Notes under the pieces: model-generated
Seen by the model: only the letters and a program-made list of their open reading frames with translations
Database searches by the model: none
What the model was told of the DNA's origin: nothing
Origin: Fasciola hepatica
Lineage: Eukaryota; Platyhelminthes; Trematoda; Plagiorchiida; Fasciolidae
Assembly (NCBI GenBank): GCA_948099385.1
Contig: CANUEZ040000191.1
Location: 3,596,001 to 3,660,000, forward strand
Direction: 5' to 3'
DNA: 64,000 nucleotides
Made by a program: the position numbers and the translations under genes
Shown: piece by piece, positions 51,447-62,173 of the stretch
Numbering within the stretch: position 1 is the stretch's first letter
Layout: every line of letters begins with the position of its first letter

Positions 51447-53325
51447 TGCTTCCATAATTTTCAATGGTCAGTTCAGTGTTCAAGCTGCATGGAGAATCAT
51501 ATTATACAAATCTACTCTGCTACTGCTCTATTGCATTGTATGAGCAATCTGTGTGGATTGTTCATAAGGGAATGCCTTGGTTTTACTTAGGCCCATAAAT
51601 AGAGAAGTGATGGAACATAGGATTGGATCGGTGTGCGAGAATTTGGTTGTTACCGTTCAAAGCGAAAGCGAAAGCCGAAGCCAATTTGGGGATTGTGCTA
51701 TATCATGTGTTGTATATGTTGAACAAAGCGTTGAGACCTATATGGGATAGCCTTGTGGTTTGGGTGTTCGACTGACATTCGTTCACCCCAACCCTTGTTC
51801 GTGTCCCCGTGTGGGCTCTGTCAATGTGCAATGCTCATGGTTCCCTTAGCGGATCAAACAGCTGTACAGTGCTTCCATCATTTTCAATGGTCAGTTCAGT
51901 GTTCAAGCTGCATGGAGAATCATATTATACAAATCTACTCTGCTACTGCTCTATTGCATTGTATGAGCAATCTGTGTGGATTGTTCATAAGGGAATGCCT
52001 AGATTTTACTTAGGCCCATAAATAGAGAAGTGATGGAACATAGGATTGGATCGGTGTGCGAGAATTTGGTTGTTACCGTTCAAAGCGAAAGCGAAAGCCG
52101 AAGCCAATTTGGGGATTGTGCTATATCATGTATTGTATATGTTGAACAAAGCGTTGAGACCCATATGGGATAGCCTTGTGGTTTGGGTGTTCGACTGACA
52201 TTCGTTCACCCCAACCCTTGTTCGTGTCTCCGAGTGGGTTCTGTCCATGTGCAATGCTCATGATTCCCTTAGCGGATCAAACAGCTGTACAGTGCTTCCA
52301 TCATTTTCAATGGTCAGTTCAGTGTTCAAGCTGCATGGAGAATCGTATTATACAAATCTACTCTGCTACTGCTCTATTGCATTGTATGAGCATCCAGTGT
52401 GGATTGTTCATAAGGGAATGCCTTGGTTTTACTTAGGCCCATAAATAGAGAAGTGATGGAACATAGGATTGGATCGGTGTGCGAGAATTTGGTTGTTACC
52501 GTTCAAAGCGAAAGCGAAAGCCGAAGCCAATTTGGGGATTGTGCTATATCATGTAGTGTATATGTTGAACAAAGCGTTCGGAATCATATGGGATAGCCTT
52601 GTGGTTTGGGTGTTCGACTGACATTCGTTCACCCCAACCCTTGTTCGTGTCTCCGAGTGGGCTCTATCCATGTGCATTACTCATGATTCCCTTAGCGGAT
52701 CAAACAGCTGTACAGTGCTTCCATAATTTTCAATGGTCAGTTCAGTGTTCAAGCTGCATGGAGAATCATATTATACAAATCTACTCTGCTACTGCTCTAT
52801 TGCATTGTATGAGCGATCTGTGTGGATTGTTCATAAGGGAATGCCTTGGTCTTAATTATGCCCATAAATAGAGAAGTGATGGAACATAGGATTGGATCGG
52901 TGTGCGAGAATTTGGTTGTTACCGTTCAAAGCGAAAGCGAAAGCCGAAGCCAATTTGGGGATTGTGCTATATCATGTAGTGTATATGTTGAACAAAGCGT
53001 TGAGACCCATATGGGATAGCCTTGTGGTTTGGGTGTTCGACTGACATTCGTTCACCCCAACACTTGTTCGTGTCTCCGAGTGGGCTCTGTCCATGTGCAA
53101 TGCTCATGATTCCCTTAGCGGATCAAACAGCTGTACAGTGCTTCCATAATTTTCAATGGTCAGTTCAGTGTTCAAGCTGCATGGAAAATCATATTATACA
53201 AATCTACTCTGCTACTGCTCTATTGCATTGTATGAGCAATCTGTGTGGATTGTTCATAAGGGAATGCCTTGGTTTTACTCAGGCCCATAAATAGAGAAGT
53301 GATGGAACATAGGATTGGATCGGTG

Positions 53326-53366
53326 AGCGAGAATTTGGTTCTCACCGTAAAAAGCCAATTTGAAAG
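53326..53366 (+). other. Replaced block in M127
   Basis: It reads GAGCGAGAATTTGGTTCTCA followed by CCGTAAAAAG and CCAATTTGAAAG. It is shared with M100 and M119 and preserves monomer length. Just downstream, GGGTATGGTGC replaces GGGGATTGTGC. M127 is also the only monomer right of about 43 kb noticed with the HindIII allele CAAGCTTCATGG. Confidence 0.85.
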
Positions 53367-55216
53367 CCGAAGCCAATTTGGGTATGGTGCTATATCATGT
53401 AGTGTATATGTTGAACAAAGCGTTGAGACCCATATGGGATAGCCTTGTGGTTTGGGTGTTCGACTGACATTCGTTCACCCCAACCCTTGTTCGTGTCTCC
53501 GAGTGGGCTCTGTCCATGTGTAATGCTCATGATTCCCTTAGCGGATCAAACAGCTGTACAGTGCTTCCATAATTTTCAATGGTCAGTTCAGTGTTCAAGC
53601 TTCATGGAGAATCATATTATACAAATCTACTCTGCTACTGCTCTATTGCATTGTATGAGCAATCTGTGTGGATTGTTCATAAGGGAATGCCTTGGTTTTA
53701 CTTAGGCCCATAAATAGAGAAGTGATGGAATATGGGGTTGGATCGGTGTGCGTAAATTTGGTTGTTACCGTTCAAAGCGAAAGCGAAAGCCGAAGCCAAT
53801 TTGGGGATTGTGCTATATCATGTATTGTATATGTTGAACAAAGCGTTGAGACCCATATGGGATAGCCTTGTGGTTTGGGTGTTCGACTGACATTCGTTCA
53901 CCCCAACCCTTGTTCGTGTCTCCGAGTGGGCTCTGTCCATGTGCAATGCTCATGATTCCCTTAGCGGATCAAACAGCTGTACAGTGCTTCCATAATTTTC
54001 AATGGTCAGTTCAGTGTTCAAGCTGCATGGAGAATCGTATTATACAAATCTACTCTGCTACTGCTCTATTGCATTGTATGAGCAATCTGTGTGGATTGTT
54101 CATAAGGGAATGCCTTGGTTTTACTTAGGCCCATAAATAGAGAAGTGATGGAACATAGGATTGGATCGGTGTGCGAGAATTTGGTTGTTACCGTTCAAAG
54201 CGAAAGCGAAAGCCGAAGCCAATTTGGGGATTGTGCTATATCATGTATTGTATATGTTGAACAAAGCGTTGAGACCCATATGGGATAGCCTTGTGGTTTG
54301 GGTGTTCGACTGACATTCGTTCACCCCAACCCTTGTTCGTGTCTCCGGGTGAGCTCTGTCCATGTGCAATTCTCATGATTCCCTTAGCGGATCAAACAGC
54401 TGTACAGTGCTTCCATAATTTTCAATGGTCAGTTCAGTGTTCAAGCTGCATGGAGAATCATATTATACAAATCTACTCTGCTACTGCTCTATTGCATTGT
54501 ATGAGCAATCTGTGTGGATTGTTCATAAGGGAATGCCTTGGTTTTACTTAGGCCCATAAATAGAGAAGTGATGGAACATAGGATTGGATCGGTGTGCGAG
54601 AATTTGGTTGTTACCGTTCAAAGCGAAAGCGAAAGCCGAAGCCAATTTGGGGATTGTGCTATATCTTGTAGTGTATATGTTTACCAAAGCGTTGAGACCC
54701 ATATGGGATAGCCTTGTGGTTTGGGTGTTCGACTGACATTCGTTCACCCCAACCCTTGTTCGTGTCTCCGAGTGGGCTCTGTCCATGTGCAATACTCATG
54801 ATTCCCTTAGCGGATCAAACAGCTGTACAGTGCTTCCATCATTTTCGATGGTCAGTTCAGTGTTCAAGCTGCATGGAGAATCATATTATACAAATCTACT
54901 CTGCTACTGCTCTATTGCATTGTATGAGCAATCTGTGTGGATTGTTCATAAGGGAATGCCTTGGTTTTACTTAGGCCCATAAATAGAGAAGTGATGGAAC
55001 ATAGGATTGGATCGGTGTGCGAGAATTTGCTTGTTACCGTTCAAAGCGAAAGCGAAAGCCGAAGCCAATTTGGGAATTGTGCTATATCATTTAGTGTGTG
55101 TGTTGAACAAAGCGTTGAGACCCATATGGGATAGCCTTGTGGTTTGGGTGTTCGACTGACATTCGTTCACCCCAACCCTTGTTCGTGTCTCCGAGTGGGC
55201 TCTGTCCATGTGCAAT

Positions 55217-55231
55217 CCGCATGTTTCCTAT
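55217..55231 (+). other. Clustered divergence patch in M131, shared with M93
   Basis: This is the same patch as at 39147-39161. The surrounding alleles of M131 (GAATTTGCTTG, TTGGGAATTG, ATCATTTAGTG) differ from those of M93 (GAATTGATGG, ATGTATTG, CACCATAACCC), so only a short tract is shared. Confidence 0.8.
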
Positions 55232-57098
55232 AGCGGATCAAACAGCTGTACAGTGCTTCCATCATTTTCAATGGTCAGTTCAGTGTTCAAGCTGCATGGA
55301 GAATCATATTATTCAAATCTACTCTGCTTATGCTCTATTGCATTGTATGAGCAATCTGTGTGGATTGTTCATAAGGGAATGCCTTGGTTTTATTTAGGCC
55401 CATAAATAGAGAAGTGATGGAACATAGGATTGGGTCGGTGTGCGAGAATTTGGTTGTTACCGTTCAAAGCGAAAGCGAAAGCCGAAGCCAATTTGGGGAT
55501 TGTGCTTTATCATGTATTGTATATGTTGAACAAAGCGTTGAGACTCACATGGGATAGCCTTGTGGTTTGGGTGTTCGACTGACATTCGTTCACCCCAACC
55601 CTTGTTCGTGTCTCCGAGTGGGCTCTGTCCATGTGCAATGCTCATGATTCCCTTAGCGGATCAAACAGCTGTACAGTGCTTCCATCATTTTCAATGGTCA
55701 GTTCAGTGTTCAAGCTGCATGCAGAGTCATAATATACAAATCTACTCTGCAACTGCTCTATTGCATTGTATGAGCAATCTGTGTGTGGATTGTTCATAAG
55801 GGAATGCCTTGGTTTTACTTAGGCCCATAAATAGAGAAGTGATGGAACATAGGATTGGATCGGTGTGCGAGAATTTGGTTGTTACCGTTCAAAGCGAAAG
55901 CGAAAGCCGAAGCCAATTTGGGGATTGTGCTATATCATGTATTGTATATGTTGAACAAAGCGTTGAGACTCATATGGGATAGCCTTGTGGTTTGGGTGTT
56001 CGACTGACATTCGTTCACCCCAACAATTGTTCGTGTCTCCGAGTGGGCTCTGTCCATGTGCAATGCTCATGATTCCCTTAGCGGATCAAACAGCTGTACA
56101 GTGCTTCCATAATTTCAATGGTCAGTTCAGTGTTCAAGCTGCATGGAGAATCATAATATACAAATCTACTCTGCTACTTCTCTATTGCATTGTATGAGCA
56201 ATCTGTGTGGATTGTTCATAAGGGAATGCCTTGATTTTACTTAGGCCCATAAATAGAGAAGTGATAGAACATAGGATTGGATCGCTGTGCGAGAATTTGG
56301 TTGTTACCGTTCAAACCGAAAGCGAAAGCCGAAGCCAATTCGGGGATTGTGCTATATCATGTGGTGTATATGTTGAACAAAACGTTGAGACTCATATGGG
56401 ATAGCCTTGTGGTTTGGGTGTTCGACTGACATTCGTTCACCCCAACCCTTGTTCGTGTCTCCGAGTGGGCTCTGTCCATGTGCAATGCTCATGATTCCCT
56501 TAGCGGATCAAACAGCTGTACAGTGCTTCCATAATTTTCAATGGTCAGTTCAGTGTTCAAGCTGCATGGAGAATCATATTATACAAATCTACTCTGCTAC
56601 TGCTCTATTGCCCTGTATGAGCAATCTGTGTGGATTGTTCATAAGGGAATGCCTTGGTTTTACTTAGGCCCATAAATAGAGAAGTGATGGAACATAGGAT
56701 TGGATCGGTGTGCGAGAATTTGGTTGTTACCGTTCAGAGCGAAAGCGAAAGCCGAAGCCAATTTGGGGATTGTGCTATATCATGTATTGTATATGTTGAC
56801 CAAAGCGTTGAGACCCATATGGGATAGCCTTGTGGTTTGGGTGTTCGACTGACATTCGTTCACCCCAACCCTTGTTCGTGTCTCCGAGTGGGCTCTGTCC
56901 ATGTGCAATGCTCATGATTCCCTTAGCGGATCAAACAGCTGTACAGTGCTTCCATAATTTTCAATGGTCAGTTCAGTGTTCAAGCTGCATGCAGAATCAT
57001 ATTATACAAATCTACACTGCTACTACTCTATTGCATTGTATGAGCAATCTGTGTGGATTTTTCATAGGGGAATGCCTTGGTTTTACTTAGGCCCATAA

Positions 57099-60000
57099 AT
57101 AGAGAAGTGATGGAACATAGGATTGGATCGGTGTGCGAGAATTTGGTTGTTACCGTTCAAAGCGAAAGCGAAAGCCGAAGCCAATTTGGGGATTGTGCTT
57201 TATCATGTATTGTATATGTTGAACAAAGCGTTGAGACCCATATGGGATAGCCTTGTGGTTTGGGTGTTCGACTGACATTCGTTCACCCCAACCCGTGTTC
57301 GTGTCTCCGAGTGGGCTCTGTCCATGTGCAATCCTCATGATTCCCTTAGCGGATCAAACAGCCGTACAGTGCTTCCATCATTTTCAATGGTCAGTTCAGT
57401 GTTCAAGCTGCATGGAGAATCATATTATACAAATCTACTCTGCTACTACTCTATTGCATTGTATGAGCAATCTGTGTGGATTGTTCATAAGGGAATGCCT
57501 TGGTTTTACTTAGGCCCATAAATAGAGAATTGATGGAACATAGGATTGGATCGGTGTGCGAAAATTTGGTTGTTACCGTTCAAAGCGAAAGCGAAAGCCG
57601 AAGCCAATTTGGGGATTGTGCTATATCATGTGTTGTATATGTTGAACAAAGCGTTGAGACTCTTATGGGATAGCCTTGTGGTTTGGGTGTTCGACTGACA
57701 TTCGTTCACCCCAACCCTTGTTCGTGTCTCCGAGTGGGCTCTGTCCATGTGCAATGCTCATGATTCGCTTAGCGGATCAAACAGCTGTACAGTGCTTCCA
57801 TCATTTTCAATGGTCAGTTCAGTGTTCAAGCTGCATGGAGAATCATATTATACAAATCTACTCTGCTACTACTCTATTGCATTGTATGAGCAATCTGTGT
57901 GGATTGTTCATAAGGGAATGCCTTGGTTTTAACTAGGCCCATAAATAGAGAAGTGATGGAACATAGGATTGGATCGGTGTGCGAGAATTTGGTTGTTACC
58001 GTTCAAAGCGAAAGCGAAAGCCGAAGCCAATTCGGGGATTGTGCTATATCATGTGGTGTATATGTTGAACAAAGCGTTGAGACCCATATGGGATAGCCTT
58101 GTGGTTTGGGTGTTCGACTGACATTCGTTCACCCCAACCCTTGTTCGTGTCTCCGAGTGGGCTCTGTCCATGTGCAATGCTCATGATTACCTTAGCGGAT
58201 CAAACAGCTGTACAGTGCTTCCATCATTTTCAATGGTCAGTTCAGTGTTCAAGCTGCATGGAGAATCATATTATACAAATCTACTCTGCTACTGCTCTAT
58301 TGCATTGTATGAGCAATCTGTGTGGATTGTTCATAAGGGAATGCCTTGGTTTTACTTAGGCCCATAAATAGAGAAGTGATGGAACATAGGATTGGATCGG
58401 TGTGCGAGAATTTGGTTGTTACCGTTCAGAGCGAAAGCGAAAGCCGAAGCCAATTTGGGGATTGTGCTATATCATGTATTGTATATGTTGAACAAAGCGT
58501 TGAGACCCATATGGGATAGCCTTGTGGTTTGGGTGTTCGACTGACATTCGTTCACCCCAACCCTTGTTCGTGTCTCCGAGTGGGCTCTGTCCATGTGCAA
58601 TGCTCATGATTCCCTTAGCGGATCAAACAGCTGTACAGTGCTTCCATCATTTTCAATGGTCAGTTCAGTGTTCAAGCTGCATGGAGAATCATATTATACA
58701 AATCTACTCTGCTACTACTCTATTGCATTGTATGAGCAATCTGTGTGGATTGTTCATAAGGGAATGCCTTGGTTTTAACTAGGCCCATAAATAGAGAAGT
58801 GATGGAACATAGGATTGGATCGGTGTGCGAGAATTTGGTTGTTACCGTTCAAAGCGAAAGCGAAAGCCGAAGCCAATTCGGGGATTGTGCTATATCATGT
58901 GGTGTATATGTTGAACAAAGCGTTGAGACCCATATGGGATAGCCTTGTGGTTTGGGTGTTCGACTGACATTCGTTCACCCCAACCCTTGTTCGTGTCTCC
59001 GAGTGGGCTCTGTCCATGGGCAATGCTCATGATTCCCTTAGTGGATCAAACAGCTGTACAGTGCTTCCATCATTTTCAATGGTCAGTTCAGTGTTCAAGC
59101 TGCATGGAGAATCATATTATACAAATCTATTCTGCTACTGCTCTATTGCATTGTATGAGCAATCTGTGTGGATTGTTCATAAGGGAATGCCTTGGTTTTA
59201 CTTAGGCCCATAAATAGAGAAGTGATGGAACATAGGATTGGATCGGTGTGCGAGGATTTGGTTGTTACCGTTCAGAGCGAAAGCGAAAGCCGAAGCTAAT
59301 TTGGGGATTGTGCTATATCATGTATTGTATATGTTGAACAAAGCGTTGAGACCCATATCGGATAGCCTTGTGGTTTGGGTGTTCGACTGACATTCGTTCA
59401 CCCCAACCCGTGTTCGTGTCTCCGAGTGGGCTCTGTCCATGTGCAGTGCTCATGATTCCCTTAGCGGATCAAACAGCTGTACAGTGCTTCCATCATTTTC
59501 AATGGTCAGTTCAGTGTTCAAGCTGCATGGAGAATCATATTATACAAATCTACTCTGCTACTACTCTATTGCATTGTATGAGCAATCTGTGTGGATTGTT
59601 CATAAGGGAATGCCTTGGTTTTACTTAGGCCCATAAATAGAGAAGTGATAGAACATAGGATTGGATCGGTGTGCGAGAATTTGGTTGTTACCGTTCAAAG
59701 CGAAAGCGAAAGCCGAATCCAATTCGGGGATTGTGCTATATCATGTAGTGTATATGTTGAACAAAGCGTTGAGACCCATATGGGATAGCCTTGTGGTTTG
59801 GGTGTTCGACTGACATTCGTTCACCCCAACCCTTGTTCGTGTCTGCGAGTGGGCTCTGTCCATGTGCAATGCTCATGATTCCCTTAGCGGATCAAACAGC
59901 TGTACAGTGCTTCCATCATTTTCAATGGTCAGTTCAGTGTTCAAGCTGCATGGAGAATCATATTATACAAATCTACTCTGCTACTACTCTATTGCATTGT

Positions 60001-60905
60001 ATGAGCAATCTGTGTGGATTGTTCATAAGGGAATGCCTTGGTTTTAACTAGGCCCATAAATAGAGAAGTGATGGAACATAGGATTGGATCGGTGTGCGAG
60101 AATTTGGTTGTTACCGTTCAAAGCGAAAGCGAAAGCCGAAGCCAATTCGGGGATTGTGCTATATCATGTGGTGTATATGTTGAACAAAGCGTTGAGACCC
60201 ATATGGGATAGCCTTGTGGTTTGGGTGTTCGACTGACATTCGTTCACCCCAACCCTTGTTCGTGTCTCCGAGTGGGCTCTGTCCATGGGCAATGCTCATG
60301 ATTACCTTAGCGGATCAAACAGCTGTACAGTGCTTCCATCATTTTCAATGGTCAGTTCAGTGTTCAAGCTGCATGGAGAAACATTTTATACAAATCTACT
60401 CTGCTACTGCTCTATTGCATTGTATGAGCAATCTGTGTGGATTGTTCATAGGGGAATGCCTTGGTTTTACTTAGGCCCATAAATAGAGAAGTGATGGAAC
60501 ATAGGATTGGATCGGTGTGCGAGAATTTGGTTGTTACCGTTCAGAGCGAAAGCGAAAGCCGAAGCCAATTTGGGGATTGTGCTATATCATGTGTTGTATA
60601 TGTTGAACAAAGCGTTGAGCACCATATGGTATAGCCTTGTGGTTTGGGTGTTCGACTGACATTCGTTCACCCCAACCCTTGTTCGTGTCTCCGAGTGGGC
60701 TCTGTCCATGTGCAATGCTCATGATTCAATTAGCGGATCAAACAGCCGTACAGTGCTTCCATCATTTTCAATGGTCAGTTCAGTGTTCAAGCTGCATGGA
60801 GAATCATATTATACAAATCTACTCTGCTACTGCTCTATTGCATTGTATGAGCAATCTGTGTGGATTGTTCATAAGGGAATGCCTTGGTTTTACTTAGGCC
60901 CATAA
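57099..60905 (+). repeat. HOR block with 2-monomer and 5-monomer spacing (M136-M144)
   Basis: A pair made of a monomer ending in TTTTAACTAGGCCC with TACTACTC, then a monomer with CAATTCGGGG and ATGTGGTG, occurs three times: M137-M138 (57522, 57945), M139-M140 (58368, 58791) and M142-M143 (59637, 60060). M136 (57099) and M141 (59214), 2115 bp apart, share CCAACCCGTGTTCG. M138 and M143 share GATTACCTTAGC. M140 and M143 share TCCATGGGCAATG. M139, M141 and M144 share TTCAGAGCG. Confidence 0.78.
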
Positions 60906-61429
60906 ATAGAGAAGTGATGGAACATAGGATTGGATCGGTGTGCGAGAATTTGGTTGTTACCGTTCAAAGCGAAAGCGAAAGCCGAATCCAATTTTGGGAT
61001 TGTGCTATATCATGTAGTGTATATGTTGAACAAAGCGTTGAGACCCATATGGGATAGCCTTGTGGTTTGGGTGTTCGACTGACATTCGTTCACCCCAACC
61101 CTTGTTCGTGTCTCCGAGTGGGCTCTGTCCATGTGCAATGCTCATGATTCCCTTAGCGGATCAAACAGCTGTACAGTGCTTCCATAATTTTCAATGGTCA
61201 GTTCAGTGTTCAAGCTGCATGCAGAATCATATTATACAAATCTACTCTGCTACTACTCTATTGCATTGTGTGAGCAATCTGTGTGGATTGTTCATAGGGG
61301 AATGCCTTGGTTTTACTTAGGCCCATAAATAGAGAAGTGATGGAACATAAGATTGGATCGGTGTGCGAGAATTTGGTTGTTACCGTTCAAAGCGAAAGCG
61401 AAAGCCGAAGCCAATTTGGGGATTGTGCT

Positions 61430-61445
61430 TTTCGTGTATTGCCAA
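61430..61445 (+). other. Clustered divergence and 1-bp loss in M146
   Basis: GTGCTTTTCGTGTATTGCCA replaces GTGCTATATCATGTATTGTA. Several changes and a single-base loss fall in about 20 bp and occur in no other copy. This explains the 422-bp length of M146. Confidence 0.75.
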
Positions 61446-61745
61446 TGTTGAACAAAGCGTTGAGACCCATATGGGATAGCCTTGTGGTTTGGGTGTTCGA
61501 CTGACATTCGTTCACCCCAACCCTTGTTCGTGTCTCCGAGTGGGCTCTGTCCATGGGCAATGCTCATGATTCCCTTAGCGGATCAAACAGCTGTACAGTG
61601 CTTCCATCATTTTCAATGGTCAGTTCAGTGTTCAAGCTGCATGGAGAAACATTTTATACAAATCTACTCTGCTACTGCTCTATTGCATTGTATGAGCAAT
61701 CTGTGTGGATTGTTCATAGGGGAATGCCTTGGTTTTACTTAGGCC

Positions 61746-61753
61746 TATAAATA
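61746..61753 (+). promoter_or_regulatory. Fortuitous TATA-box-like sequence at M146/M147 junction
   Basis: A single C-to-T change turns the usual CATAAATA into TATAAATA, a match to the TATA-box consensus TATAWAWR. It occurs once in the window. No initiator or conserved downstream context is evident, so promoter activity is only a possibility. Confidence 0.15.
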
Positions 61754-62173
61754 GAGAATTGATGGAACATAGGATTGGATCGGTGTGCGAGAATTTGGTT
61801 GTTACCGTTCAGAGCGAAAGCGAAAGCCGAAGCCAATTTGGGGATTGTGCTATATCATGTGTTGTATATGTTGAACAAAGCGTTGAGCACCATATGGTAT
61901 AGCCTTGTGGTTTGGGTGTTCGACTGACATTCGTTCACCCCAACCCTTGTTCGTGTCTCCGAGTGGGCTCTGTCCATGTGCAATGCTCATGATTCGCTTA
62001 GCGGATCAAACAGCTGTACAGTGCTTCCATCATTTTCAATGGTCAGTTCAGTGTTCAAGCTGCATGGAGAAACATTTTATACAAATCTACTCTGCTACTG
62101 CTCTATTGCATTGTATGAGCAATCTGTGTGGATTGTTCATAGGGGAATGCCTTGGTTTTACTTAGGCCCATAA
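61751..62173 (+). repeat. Hybrid monomer M147 (M144-type 5' part, M146-type 3' part)
   Basis: The 5' part carries TTCAGAGCG and GAGCACCATATGGTATAG of M144. The 3' part carries GAGAAACATTTTATAC and CATAGGGG of M143/M146 instead of M144's GAGAATCATATTATAC and CATAAGGG. In the middle, GATTCGCTTAGC matches M137. The main switch lies between about 61906 and 62068. Gene conversion from the adjacent M146 would give the same pattern. Confidence 0.7.

Larger units (their letters stand above)
51330..51590 (+). other. 86-codon open frame within the monomer, probably non-coding
   Basis: A frame from TTG (Met-Trp-Phe-Gly-Cys-Ser-Thr-Asp if initiated) to TAG is open in most of the 151 copies. The first in-frame ATG is codon 27. 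The predicted peptide is cysteine-rich and matches no family I recognise. Against coding: no ATG at the frame start, no splice, promoter or poly(A) context, and variation that freely changes residues. Stops interrupt it in M15 and M93 (TAA near the start), M100 (TAA) and M149 (TAG). One-base deletions shift it in M105, M108, M112 and M133. Two-base insertions alter its end in M25, M27, M29, M45, M57 and M132. The open state is best explained by homogenisation of one ancestral monomer. Confidence 0.25.
51176..51598 (+). repeat. Reference monomer (M122), close to consensus
   Basis: This copy carries the majority allele at nearly every position and is used here to describe monomer anatomy. From its first base: a GATC-containing 5' block (+1 to +60), a purine-rich hexamer microrepeat (+61 to +84), a variable block (+107 to +152) holding the TAGTG/TATTG and ATCGG/ATGGG alternatives, a nearly invariant block with an imperfect hairpin (+155 to +196), a second variable block (+197 to +245, CTCCGAGTGGG versus CCCCGTGTGGG), an invariant block with overlapping palindromes (+249 to +275), and a well conserved 3' part ending in TTTTACTTAGGCCCATAA. 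It contains one PvuII (CAGCTG) and one BsrGI (TGTACA) site, which predicts a 423-bp ladder on digestion. Confidence 0.95.
47792..57098 (+). repeat. Irregular segment with dispersed rare alleles (M114-M135)
   Basis: Twenty-two monomers from 47792 show no stable HOR by eye. M118 (49484) and M125 (52445) share GCGTTCGGAATCATATGGG. M123 (51599) matches M103. M124 (52022) shares GAGCATCCAGTGTGG with M80. M121 (50753) and M125 share TCTTAATTATGCCC. M131 (54983) shares a divergent patch with M93. M132 (55406) has the +GT insertion and M133 (55831) a 1-bp loss in CATAATTTCAA. M134 (56253) introduces CAATTCGGGG and ATGTGGTG, typical of the right end. M135 (56676) introduces TTCAGAGCG. Confidence 0.75.
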
